Assembly (NCBI GenBank): GCA_949358305.1
Contig: OX442314.1
Span: forward strand, 22,683,060-22,747,059
Direction: 5' to 3'
Origin: Strigamia acuminata
Taxonomy: Eukaryota > Arthropoda > Chilopoda > Geophilomorpha > Linotaeniidae
DNA: 64,000 bases
Shown: piece after piece, positions 1 through 10,619 of the stretch
Layout of the letters: each line of letters begins with the position of its first letter
Numbering within the stretch: position 1 is the stretch's first letter
Made by a program: the position numbers and the translations under genes
Notes under the pieces: model-generated
Seen by the model: only the letters and a program-made list of their open reading frames with translations
Database searches by the model: none
What the model was told of the DNA's origin: nothing

Positions 1-2459
1 AATGCAATTACTAATTTGCATAAAATGTACATTTTGGTCATTCAATTTTATTTTAAAATTAATAATTTTATTTTTCCTTTTTTTCTTTTTTTAAATAAAA
101 TAATATTCTGAATTATTCATACAATTCTAAGCTAATTTTTTCCCCCAATTTAATAAAATTGGACCGTTAGTTGTAACACAATTACAGAAATAGGCCAACG
201 TTGTCGTGGCAACTCCAGTAAAGTGCAAAGAATCTTTAGTTAGTGTAATTAAGAGAACTCCAAGCCCCGAGAAAAATCAAGAGAAGAAAAAAAAAAAAAT
301 CGAAAATCCGTACAAAGTGCCCCAGTCTCACAAATCAGCACATTTAGAACAAAAGCTCACACCAAAACTTTACACTTGAGCTAAAGTTGACAGATAAATC
401 ACACTAAATTCCATAGACATACACACAAAAGAACGAACCAAAAAAAATAAATAAAAAATAAAATGAAATAAAACAGTCAAATACAAAGACTAAGCCTGAG
501 AACAAACATCCAAAATGCTTTTTTTCCTTCTCTTATCTACTCAAATGCACTGTTTACATTTAAAGGAACCGTGCAATAAAAAGAAAAAAAATTGTCCAAA
601 CTTTACAACAACATAAAAAATTGAACCATAGTACACACACACACCACTAGCTAATTTGTACTAGTTTACAGAATACAATATTTTTTTTTTTTTTAAAAAA
701 ATTGAATTTTTCACAATTTCTTCGCACAGTCATCTCCTTTAAAGTTGGCCATGAACCCAACGCGAAACACGAACCCAATTCATTCCTTTCAATGCAGACT
801 CTTTAATAAAAAGAGATAAAACAGTGGAAAGAATGCAGCGAAATTTACAGTATCCAATATTTTTTTCCCCTCTTCTTTTGTACTTTAAAGATTTATTGGC
901 GTACCCTAAGAATTCGCATATAAACTGCAAAAATAAATCTCAACAAGTAATTGCAAATTTTTTCCACTATTTTTTACTTCTAATTACATTTCCCCAATAA
1001 ATCCAACCATTTTTTCCTCGTACGATGACAAACACACCAATACACTCACATCTCGATCTCGAACTTCCAAAAATGGACAAAACTAAGCCCACACTGCCCC
1101 ACTTTCCCAACTTATAAAAAAAAGCAATAAAATTGATGGGTAATTAGCAAAAATCGACAAAAGAATAAATGGGATTCTTCATCTGTCTTGAAATGGGGAC
1201 ATAAAGCCATGCTAGTAATCTCTTCTATTGCTTCTTTTGCTTCACCAAAGATGACGTCCACCAATTTCACCCTCCCAGTTGAGCTTTTTATCTTATTTAT
1301 GGCACTTTTTCTTAAAGACAGCCATTAAATAAGATGAATGCCATTCAATTCAATGGCAGATTTCATTTTAAAAATATTCAAAACAACTACAACGACATCA
1401 CATGGAGTAGTCATAGGGTTACCGTAAGTCCACCGTAAGAAAAGAAGACACTTTTTAAATTTTAAATTTATTGGCCCGTCCCCATCATTTAAATGTCCCA
1501 ACGACCGAATTTTAGCACCCATTTCATGGGTTGGAGGGGCACGTACCCCTCTCCGAGCCAAGAATTTTTTTTCTACTTTAATGACCCCAAAATGGGCTTT
1601 AAAATGATTTTTTGGGGCACTAAATTCAAAATTTTTGTGGTTTTGGACATAAAATACACAAATGCGGACAACCGCTCTAAATTTTAAAAATCCTCCCGAA
1701 CGGAAGTAAATTTAAGACCCCAAAAAGAGGATTTGTTTGGATGTCAAAAATGACATACTTCTGCACTTTAATTCGTTTTATACAATAAAATATGCACCAA
1801 AAACTCCATTTTATGCAATAAAAAATATAAAAACGTGCAAATTAAAGACTATTCCAAAAAAATCATTGATCACGTGGTTCTGAATTCTCGTATTATTTCA
1901 CCACAAGGGGAAAAATGTGTATAACAAGGTAGCCATCAACAAACAATACAAAACCCATGAATAATGTAAACACTAACCAAAGCCAACAACACTCTTCATT
2001 CACATCACGTTTTGGCCAAACACTACAATTAGTTTCTTATTTTAACGGTGAAGTGAAGAGCAGTGAAGAGTATGAAAAAAAAATAAGATGGCCGCCAAGG
2101 GCAGCAGGGGAGTGGGAAATTGGATTGTGGGTACAGTGGAAAACACAATTCCCCTTTCGTTTCTTCCCTGTCTGGAAAATAAAATGACAAAGGAAGATCG
2201 TAATGGGAAAACGAGCAATAAAAATAACCGTAAAACTTATCCCAGTCACAAAACAAGGGTTATCGAAACCTCCATTTTAAAAATTATTTCTCAAACATGT
2301 GACGTCTTAAATTTTGCCTTTTCTCTTTCAAAAATAAACTAATTATTTCTCCTTCGTTATGTCGATAATTGGATAATAAATTGTCAACAACTCACCACTT
2401 TGGACGACTGGTCGATTTGACCAATGGGCACAGTCCGTCTCGATAGAGTCCCCGGTCTT
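1..2459. other. AT-rich non-coding stretch, no gene recognised
   Basis: This stretch is mostly A/T homopolymer runs (for example near 284-297 and 684-700). The short open frames within it have biased, low-complexity translations and no recognisable domain or splice pattern. I see no RNA gene and no repeat with clear ends. Confidence 0.6.
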
Positions 2460-3239
2460 TACTAATATTGACAATGTTGAAAATGACTCTCTGAAAACAA
2501 ATTTAGAAAAAAAAAAAAACATAAAAATTTGATTTTGTAAAAAAAAAAAAAAATAATAATAATTTTAATAAAAAAAAAAAAAATCACATAGAAATAGAAA
2601 TGCAATTTAACGTTTATTAGTTCACGTATTTGCCACCAGGTTGAGTTGATGACGTGACAGCACGGGAATACTGTCGTCCACGTTCCGAAATTGTTTGCAG
2701 GAGGCGTCTCCCACCAAAATTGCAATTTACGATTATTGTTGTCATAATCGGCATCGACTGCACCGACAATAAAGGCTAATGCGGATCTATATATGTGTAA
2801 AAATAAATAAAAACAAGTGCGGACCACTGGTGTGTCGTGTGATGCTAATGCAAAAACAAACGTGAGAAAGTGAAGGCTGGAACATGCAATGACAATAAGG
2901 AAAAGAAGTATACACCGAATCCAACTGAACTCGCAAGCTAAAGAAAGAGACAGAGTGAGGGAGAGAAAATAAACTTCGAAACGTATGCATTTTAAATGCA
3001 AGAAAACATAAATATTCAAAAACAAGTGTTAAAAGCCACAACACAGACGCATAAAAACACACAAAAAATAAACTACGAAAATACTACTTTGTCTTCATCC
3101 ATCTGCAACAACACAACAACAATTCGCTCGCAATTCACAAATAAAAATAACAATGCCAGCTAAATCATCTAAATAATGCATATCCAACAACGCGAATCAA
3201 CATTCCAAGCAGTGTGAAACAACAATGCATTAAAAAACC

Positions 3240-3316
3240 GCTGAAAACAATCAACAATGCAAAAAATAATAAAAACAATCAACAATGCAAAAAAATAATA
3301 AAAACAATCAACAAAA
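3240..3316. repeat. Three-copy tandem repeat of about 27-28 bp
   Basis: The motif ACAATCAACAATGCAAAAAA is followed by TAATAAAA and repeats about two and a half times. The last copy breaks off after ACAATCAACA. It is short and local, with no evident function. Confidence 0.8.
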
Positions 3317-3434
3317 ACTGCTAAAAGGATAAATTAGCGGCTCATTTATCAACAATTCATTTAAATTCAAAAAAACTGCCAACAATGCGACAGTAACAAA
3401 TGATAAATGCAACAATTACAATCGGATAAAGTGA

Positions 3435-3438
<4 letters not shown>

Positions 3439-3465
<27 letters not shown>
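3439..3465. repeat. Poly(A) tract, 27 A
   Basis: This is an uninterrupted run of 27 A. It could be a SINE or retrocopy tail, but I find no recognisable element body just upstream. Confidence 0.9.
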
Positions 3466-3621
3466 CGCATCCTATTAACATTTCAAAGCGTCAATAAATG
3501 GTTTGCAACAATGCACAAACCAAGCATCAATTTCAAACAGCCGACTTGTTCCACACATATTTATTCAGCTTTATTGAGCTTATGCGTCAGCGCGAGATAG
3601 CAACACCAGCACCAGCCAGCA

Positions 3622-3635
3622 GTTGCCATGGCGAC
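3622..3635 (+). promoter_or_regulatory. RFX X-box-like palindrome
   Basis: GTTGCCATGGCGAC differs by one base from the ideal RFX X-box GTTGCCATGGCAAC. It lies about 190 bp upstream of the candidate exon at 3823. RFX factors commonly control ciliary and neuronal genes in animals. Binding is inferred from the motif alone. Confidence 0.35.
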
Positions 3636-3822
3636 GCATCATCAACAAGAGAATCATCAAGCATACAGACAGCACTTCGTTTTTCACAATCCCAAACCCC
3701 ACGACACAACATGCCTATCTATTAAAATTAATGTACTCGCACAAACTTTAAATTCCTTTTTACTTTTGCCTCGGCCGCGCGTCTGCCTCTCTTTTAACCC
3801 CGCCTAACGTCTTACATCGCAG

Positions 3823-4077
3823 AGGTCACCTCAACAAGAGACCGACCGCACATACAAGCCAGCCGATACCATTTGATGCGCCAATTTTAACCTCAGCGAC
3901 CCCTCCGAACCTGCCTACAACAAACAGCCATTGTAACACATCAACGTTTATTGTTCCTGCAGCCAATGCGACCTCGTTCTCGAATGGCGCCACCTCGTCT
4001 ACCGCTCAGGTGAATGGAGACGGATCAGAAAAGACCCGAGCAGACAGCATGGCGCCCTCTGCAGCCTCTGACGCAAG
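3823..4077 (+). CDS. Candidate internal coding exon A, unrecognised Ser/Thr/Pro-rich protein
   Basis: A frame open from 3752 to about 4103 lies in sequence much richer in G+C than its surroundings. It starts after a pyrimidine-rich tract ending in ATCGCAG (AG at 3821-3822), a good 3' splice site. Read from GGT at 3824, the peptide begins GHLNKRPTAHTSQ and is rich in Ser, Thr, Pro, Ala and Asn, as in disordered parts of regulatory proteins. Two donors are possible. CAG/GTGAAT after 4009 is the better consensus and ends the exon in phase 0. AAG/GTTCCT after 4077 is weaker but leaves two bases, which fits exon B at 4923. No ATG precedes it, so it would be internal. The reverse strand is also open here (4006-4272), which weakens the case. 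I do not recognise the protein and assign no function. Confidence 0.25.
4051..4066 (-). promoter_or_regulatory. CTCF-like motif
   Basis: Read on the minus strand this gives GGCTGCAGAGGGCGCC, which contains the AGRGGGCGC core of the animal CTCF site. It overlaps the 3' part of candidate exon A. Occupancy is inferred only. Confidence 0.3.
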
Positions 4078-4922
4078 GTTCCTCTTTATTTCTTTAAACT
4101 GTTGAGACTTGGAAGGAATCAAACGGCGAAGAAAGCGAATGGCAAAGGGGGCCGATGTAATGGCGGCGGTTACTGTTAACACTTCATTAATGTTCTTTGC
4201 ATTAAGGTAAAAATTTATGACACTAATTAAACTTAGAGAATGGATTTTGGGTTTCAAAGAGTTATTTGCCAACAGTAATTAACCCGTTATTGCATTTATT
4301 CCCTCAAGTCAAACGCCCGTGTATGTTGCGCCCGCTTCGATTTTTATTTTCTCCATACATTAACTTTGATGCAACAATATTTCACTCTGCTTTTCACACG
4401 TAATTATCACACTTTTAGCCATTCAGCTCCGCGAAATCGCGAACGAGCAACTCGAGCTGCTCATTTTACACAAAACAACAACAACAACATGCTCGCGATT
4501 TGTTTAATCGTTTTGCAATAATGGCCGACGTTTTGCCAAGTGATAAAGCGACGTTTTTGCTTAATCAATCACCCTGCACGCCAGCAGATTGAATAAGATG
4601 CAATTCCAGATACAATATGCTGTATTTCAGACCATCATTTATTATTATTTATTATTATTCAAAAAAGAAAACTCGACCAAAAGCGCGCCATTTTTATTTT
4701 TTCTTATTATTTCTTTTTCTTATATTTTTCATTTCTTTTTGTGCGTCGTGTTCGATAGTATGTGACATTCGCTAACATCCAAAGCAAACAACTCCTTCCC
4801 TATTTCTCCCATGACTCAAAGGTACACACCCTCGACCACTTGCCATGTTTGCTGATACAATTCCCAATACTGACCGCACCAATGGCCTTTCTATCAATAA
4901 TAGGCCCGGGTCTCCTACTCAG

Positions 4923-5081
4923 AAGGGTCAGAAGTCAAACTAATTCCTCGGCTCCATTTTCCCAACTCGTGATTGAGAACCATCTGTTTTTACAACACAA
5001 AACCCCGCTACAAGCGCCCTCTTCCACCGCGAGTCGCTATGAGGAGGCCACTCGGCGAAACCGTCCACGAGAAAAAGAAGG
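4923..5081 (+). CDS. Candidate internal coding exon B, unrecognised
   Basis: The exon follows a strong acceptor (pyrimidine-rich GTCTCCTACTCAG, AG at 4921-4922) and ends at a good donor, GG/GTAAGG (GT at 5082). The only frame without stops leaves one base, then 52 codons, then two bases. Its one-base entry phase matches the two-base exit phase of exon A at 4077. The peptide starts RVRSQTNSSAPFSQLV and ends in a basic and acidic tail, TRRNRPREKEG. It has no membrane segment and no recognised domain. The same frame is open upstream to an ATG near 4762, so a first-exon reading is also possible. If A and B join, the intron is 845 bp. This is a hypothesis from splice signals and phase, not from homology. 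Confidence 0.25.
5012..5029 (-). promoter_or_regulatory. CTCF-like motif
   Basis: The minus strand reads CGGTGGAAGAGGGCGCTT, with the AGAGGGCGC core. It lies within candidate exon B, in the same orientation as the motif at 4051. Confidence 0.3.
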
Positions 5082-5842
5082 GTAAGGAGAGAGGTCAGGG
5101 GATGGGGTCATCCAGTTGTCACCGGTCTTCATAAACTGACCCTGCACACCCTCACTGATGGCCAAGTCGGTCATCTAAGTCCAGCTATATTGCCAACATC
5201 ACGTGACTGACAACTCCCCCAGCATCTCTTCCCGCATCCCCATAGCAACATCATCTTCAACCACACGAGTTGATACCTCATCGTTATCGCATTGTCACAG
5301 TGTCGGATGAAGAACAACTCCATCATAAAACCAAAGATATCAAAATGACCAAAATTATCCCGCCAAGGATAAAATGCTGCAAAATAATAAAAAAAATAAA
5401 ATAAAGACTCGAGGAAAAAGCAAGCTCGCATTTTATCTCCCCCTGACCGCCCATCATTCAGCCTGCATTTATTCCTCCGGGCTGTATTAGCTAACACTAG
5501 CACGGCAACAATAGCTCTCACCAATTGTAGAGTCGCTTTAGAAACCCAGTACCCGCCCAGGGGCTCCGCAAGATGGCCATAAATGTGCTTCGTGTTCAAA
5601 CTGCCATTTCTTGCGCGTGCGTCACTGCATGCCCGCAGTCATTTCACTTGGTATCGGTTAAAGGGGAAGAAATGGAGATAAAATGTGGACACTCTACCGA
5701 CACTTTGCATTTTTTAACTCGACAAATATCATCTGGATTAAACGTCAAAGGTCAAGTGGTTTTATCATAAAACATTTCATTTACCGGTACATGCTCGGAT
5801 GCACAAGAATCGCGACATCTCAAGGTCAGTGGCGACTGGCTT
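5082..5842. other. Moderately CpG-containing stretch, no gene recognised
   Basis: A minus-strand frame (5171-5599) is open for 142 codons, but about a third of it is a Phe/Tyr-rich translation of an A-rich tract. It has no clean splice sites and no recognised domain. A YY1-like CAAGATGGCC occurs near 5570. Confidence 0.4.
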
Positions 5843-5873
5843 GTAAACAGGCGTGTAAACAAGCGTGTAAACA
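5843..5873 (+). promoter_or_regulatory. Three forkhead-type GTAAACA sites in a 12-bp tandem repeat
   Basis: GTAAACA occurs at 5843-5849, 5855-5861 and 5867-5873, exactly 12 bp apart, within a repeat of unit GCGTGTAAACAA. GTAAACA matches the forkhead (FOX) core RYAAAYA. The spacing is slightly over one helical turn, so three sites would lie on nearly the same face. The array may also be a chance microsatellite. Confidence 0.5.
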
Positions 5874-5881
5874 AGCGTGAC

Positions 5882-7480
5882 ACGTAATATTTCGACTATG
5901 CTTTTGTCGTATCATGTAAATAATAGAAATCTTGTTTCTCACGTGATGCAACGTGCGAATCAATCATTTACAAAAAAAATCTGACGAACCGGAACGATAT
6001 TTTGCATAATTTCACGGTAAATCTCGATCTCGAGGCCGTGGTTTTAACTTTTAACAAAGATTTTTGCTCCAGCATCCACACAGATCCACACGCCAGCATT
6101 GTGAAATTGTTTTCGCTATCGAACAAGCCTTGATTAAATCGAGCATCACATCGGTTACCATGATTCATCGCACCACAAACAACATCAAGCAAATAATTAA
6201 ATTTTTATTTTAATACCAACAACCCCAATCATTCTACTCGACCTTTAAATTAATTGCAATTTCGCACTAACCAGAGACTAATTAATTAAAAACGCACCAT
6301 TTTTCTTCCCAAATTTCAAATTTCAAATTGAAAAAATTTATTTATTTCTCTCCCTCTCCAAAATCTTGAAACACGATGAAAATATAAACTAAAAGTTAGA
6401 CCAATAACCAATCAATTACTGCAAGAATTATCGCTGCCAGCAGAGAATCATATGGGAGTTGTAGAAAACATCTAATCAAATTGTGCACTCCATGCACACA
6501 GACACACAAACCGCAGTTTTAGTTAATTTAATGAAATGTCACACCGATACGTTGTAGCAACGCGGATCGATAAAACTAAGACCGGGGAAAAAAATGGATG
6601 CGCTTAAAGCTCACAGTGGGGTTCAACGAGGTTAAATGCTTGCGCAATAAAAATTTTATGATAAAATAAATTCGACCATCCGTACTACTGATGTTACAGA
6701 CAAGAGGACATGCAGCCCATTTAAGGTCGCGCCAAAAGGGTCACTTGACCATGTAAATTTACGACTCAACGTGGCCTACACCTCGCCACCGATAAGAAAA
6801 TTTAAAGTCTGCAACAAACTGTATGTTCGTCGGACAAACTCGCGCATTTCTCCTTCCCCCACTTCTTCTTTTTGCACATGAAAATCTTGAGAGGACTTTT
6901 TCTTTGATGAGAAAAGAAGGTTCAAGTTGAGGTAGCCTTGGGCGTGCGATATGAAGTATAATTTGCCTATCTCGCGATGAACTCATTTACATTACAAGTG
7001 CATTGCGACAAAAGGAGAAAAAAAAATGGGGGGAAATGTCTTTACTTTTGATTGAAACTTGCAAGCCCAAAATGAAAACCATCTTGAATGAGACGCAGCC
7101 TCCAGCAAATATTCTTCAACCTAAGAGGACTACGGAGGCTCGTACAGTCGCACGGGCAATTTCTACATCAGATGATAGTGTCTTCATTTCAAAGATAACT
7201 CGAGGGAAGACGACACAAAACCCATTGCAAAGTCAATCACGAGATGAGATGCGATAGATTAACAAAAAGAAAAGAAAAAAGAAAAAGAAAATTCCACAAA
7301 ACTCGTCAAAACTATCCAATTCTTGACCAAATAATTACAATATCTTAAGGATGTAATTTTCTAATTCAAGTCGCATTAAACAAGTTTGAAAATACGCAGT
7401 AATTAAAGCGCAAAGTAATTCGGCCCAAAACGAACATTGCATGTGTTTTGTTTCATCCCGCAGTCGTAAAATGGATGTAA
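5882..7480. other. Non-coding stretch, no gene recognised
   Basis: This is AT-rich sequence with a few CpG-containing patches (5990-6190 and 6700-6990). Open frames at 5968-6192, 6759-6986 and 7003-7257 are short, have no splice context and match nothing I know. Confidence 0.5.
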
Positions 7481-7660
7481 GTACGTGCTGAAATATTCTC
7501 CCAAGCTAATACATCCCGTAGTTCTCAACCGAGCCCTGGCGGTGTTACACTGCATCAGGCGCAATGCAAAGCTTCATGTTCCACTTGTGTATGCCCTTCA
7601 CAAAAATATGAGAGGCTGCGAATATGAGCAAAGGCTCTTGCGCGTGATTTCGACTCAACA

Positions 7661-7672
7661 GCCCCCTAGTGG
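7661..7672 (-). promoter_or_regulatory. CTCF core-consensus motif
   Basis: GCCCCCTAGTGG on the plus strand is CCACTAGGGGGC on the minus strand, an exact match to the animal CTCF core CCASYAGRKGGC. It sits in a locally GC-richer stretch (7500-7860) that also holds an 82-codon open frame of unknown meaning. It is the best single CTCF match I found here. Function is inferred from the motif. Confidence 0.5.
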
Positions 7673-8335
7673 ACAATACGTGCGGCTCAGACCATCGTCT
7701 GAGTCAAAGCGGGAAAAGGAAGGTTGGATGTAGGCGGCGAGCAGATTGCTTACATCAACCAAATCCTTTGTATTGTGTTTTCCGATTCTGCATTTATTGA
7801 TTCACCAAAGTCAACTCTTTCACACCGGATCTACAACTCCCCCTAGACCCTTCTCGTGTCGTCGCGTATAGCTACCCAACAAAATAACAACTTGCACAGA
7901 TTTAACTGATAGATTTTAAAAAGAAAGCGTCGACAGATAAAACAACACCGATAAAACAACATACGTGAAGTCAAAAGTAAAATAAAAAACATGGAAATAA
8001 ATTAAACCAATCAATTTCTAGATAATTTACTACTCTACGACGAGCATTTATTTATTGCAAAAACATCGCATTTACGTATTACATATTACGGTTCTATGCA
8101 GAACAGAGTAATAAAAGTGTCACGATGGTGCCATATTGAAATATAGCATCATCCTGTTGTGAGTAATTGCAAACCTTGTTTTTCAGCCAGAAATGAAAAT
8201 ACACATTTTATAAAGACTTTGACTGGAAAAAGAAGTAAATTTCCAAAAATTTTCAGGTTGGAAATTGATATGGAAAATTTGAATTTACCATCATGTGAAA
8301 ATTTGATGGAAATATGTTGGAAATATCCACATATA

Positions 8336-8458
8336 ACAATTATTTTTTCAATCATTGTGAAATGACAAGTTTCCAATCAGTTTTCTTTCCGATGGAAATG
8401 TGTTGTAAATCTCTGAAATACAAACTTGTCATTTCACAATGATTGTAAAAATAATTGT
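8336..8458. repeat. Foldback: 37-bp inverted repeat with 49-base loop
   Basis: The arms are 8336-8372 and 8422-8458. They are complementary except for about two positions, centred on CATTGTGAAATGACAAG and its complement. Transcribed, the segment would form a long hairpin. It lies inside the putative element 8222-9394, so it may be that element's subterminal structure or a nested MITE. Confidence 0.8.
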
Positions 8459-8782
8459 AAAAGCAAGAAAATACATGAAATTTAAATGTAACATTTAAAC
8501 ATCATAAATGTAACAGGAATAAGGTGAAATACAGTCAAAAAAAAAAAATTGTATCAAATTTGAACTCAGAACAGAATGTAATGCCTAAAAATGGAATATG
8601 GAATCGACCAATCAGGGCACAGGAACGAAAAAATACGTGTCTCGTCGATGAAACAAACCAACTCCCCCACTTAAAATACAATAAATATCAAATTGACTGT
8701 TTGAGAAATCAAAACCATTTAACAAAGAAGTAACTAGTACTTGTATATATGGGAAGTTATACTTTAAATTATCACAAGCCAT

Positions 8783-8809
8783 GCTAGCCTAGTGGATAGC
8801 GCAGTGGTC
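8783..8809 (+). repeat. tRNA-like A-box fragment, SINE remnant
   Basis: TAGCCTAGTGGATAGCGCAG matches the RNA polymerase III A-box pattern TRGCNNAGTGG and the D-arm of a tRNA. No B box or cloverleaf follows, so this is not a tRNA gene. It is better read as the head of a degraded tRNA-derived SINE. Confidence 0.45.
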
Positions 8810-9689
8810 TTTAAAAGTCAAGTGCACCGAGTGAGATTTTTACATTTTTTGAAAGCGTGTAATAAAAACTAATAATCATCGAAAAAAAAAATTGTTGCAG
8901 TAATTATTTTACAGTAACAATCTAAAAACGTAGGAAACAAAAAGCAATGCATGATGGGAGCATGACGTAGTCAGTTCTAAAGTTAATTTGACCTGAATCC
9001 AGTTCTTGGATTGGATCCAAGGTGTCTGACCTCAATCAATCCATTGTTTTCGAAAGACAAGATTGATTGGAAATCCTTTAAAAAATGACATTATCATAGT
9101 TGCTATCAATGTTACACAAAAAAACAATTTTTAAACTATCATGAAACGTTTAAAAAATTGCGAATCAAATTTTGAATCGACAGTCAGTCTGCGCATGTGC
9201 ATGACTGTCTGATTCGAACTGAAGTTATTGTAAAAAAAGTCATGGAAATGGCTTCTTTTTCCTAGATTGTAAATATGTTGAGAAAATACTAATTTTCAAT
9301 TGATTGTAAATCTAATTTCCAAAGTTGTAAAATCCATCTACCTTTATATTTACAATTCTTTACAAGTGAGTAAATCTGCTTTTTTTCCAGTGTTAAAGGA
9401 ATAGGCATCACACCAGATATACCGTAACTTAGGTTCCCCCGGCGTACTAAATGATTAGGCGTTAATTAGAATAGATTTTTAATCGATTTTTAAACATAAA
9501 AAGTGCATTTTCCACCTTAAAATGCATTTTGGCACTTAAGAAATAGATTTATGGACTTAAAAATTGCATTTTTGCACTTTCCAGCCTCGTTGTAAAAGCT
9601 ACCGCGTTCAATCCGCATTTCCGGTACATTTCTTCCCAATTAATTAAAAAAAAATCTTTTTGAGTGCTATTTATAGGTGCGACCATTGC

Positions 9690-10320
9690 AGTAATCCTCG
9701 GACCTGCCGCTGAACAAGCACGAACACGACGTCATTACTGCAAACACAAATTTATTCCAGTAAATAAATAAGACAGCGTAAATCCAGTAGAAATGTTTTC
9801 CTCGTTGGCAATGCACGTGACTACGGCACTACGCCAGGCCTTTTATCAGGTGTGCGCCAGGCCACAATGGCGCAATGGCCACGCAATAGTGATAAGGGCC
9901 TAATGGGTTGATTCGAAGCCGCCTCCGACACTTGCCAACGTGATCAATCGCGAGACGCACAAACAGGCGAGCGCGCTTTAATGGAGCAGCGACTCGCCAG
10001 CCAGCGCTGCTCGGTATCGATCAGCACATTCCGCTGCTATGCAAGTTGAAGTGGATTCGGGCCACTGCCAGTGCCATCATGGCGCGCGTCCACTTCTTGT
10101 CCACTTTTGATGGGGCCGTTAACTGCTCGTTTATTTCCCTTTTCAACCCCAGGGTGTAATTGCAAAAGGGTCAACTAAAACTCGTGTCCACTCTGTCATC
10201 TGTCCACGGCACGCTCGTAAAAATAAAGGTCCCTACTACTGCTACGACTACTTAAAGATCGTCCTCTCGACTCGAGACGAGCGGACTCGTAATCGACTCG
10301 CACTCACCACTCGCTCACTA
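9690..10320. promoter_or_regulatory. CpG-rich island, candidate promoter or enhancer
   Basis: G+C rises to about 55% between 9841 and 10140 against about a third elsewhere, and CpG is not depleted. It holds an E-box CACGTG (near 9814), GATA-type GATAAGG (near 9891), homeodomain-like TTTAATGG, TATCGAT, and several ATGGCGC motifs. A 36-codon frame starting near 9793 reaches a possible donor, CAG/GTGTGC, but is too short to argue from. Downstream, 10255-10320 is rich in CTCGACTCG-type repeats. Island status is seen. Promoter or enhancer activity is inferred. Confidence 0.45.
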
Positions 10321-10619
10321 ATGGAACCAGAGCAAACGATACAACTTGCTTCACACTTTTCCCAAATTTATCCGCGTCTATATCCCACACCTTAAAGTCG
10401 GCCGCGCATTCATTCATCGTTCAAACTGCAGCATTAAAATCCACATTACTCTCACAGCACTGATTATTTCACAAAAGTCGAACGACAACAAAAAACTATC
10501 TATAACATGGCAAGAACGGCTTTTGTTCGATACAATAAGCCCAACCGAGGATCCATTTTTGACAGAACGTATCAAATTTGCCAGAAAATGAGGACACTCG
10601 CTTCGCTCGCTCATCCAAT

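Larger units (their letters stand above)
8222..9394. mobile_element. Putative non-autonomous DNA transposon with ACTGGAAAAA ends
   Basis: The left end reads ACTGGAAAAAGAAGTAAATT. The right end, reverse-complemented, reads ACTGGAAAAAAAGCAGATTT, so the two match at most of about 20 bases. The interior is AT-rich with no transposase frame. It contains a 37-bp foldback (8336-8458) and a tRNA-like fragment (8783-8809). No clear target-site duplication flanks it, so the superfamily is uncertain. Two neighbouring repeats could also mimic this arrangement. Confidence 0.4.

Noticed and set aside
2462-3025. 187-codon minus-strand frame, the longest in the window
   Set aside because: Both ends are Phe/Ser/Leu-rich translations of A-rich DNA. 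The central part (about 2600-2770) is more protein-like, with a possible acceptor GGTGCAG, but no good donor or domain.
5171-5599. 142-codon minus-strand frame
   Set aside because: It contains a low-complexity Phe/Tyr stretch from an A-rich tract and no recognisable motif or splice context.
8783-8809. Possible tRNA gene
   Set aside because: Only an A-box-like segment is present. There is no B box and no cloverleaf can be drawn.
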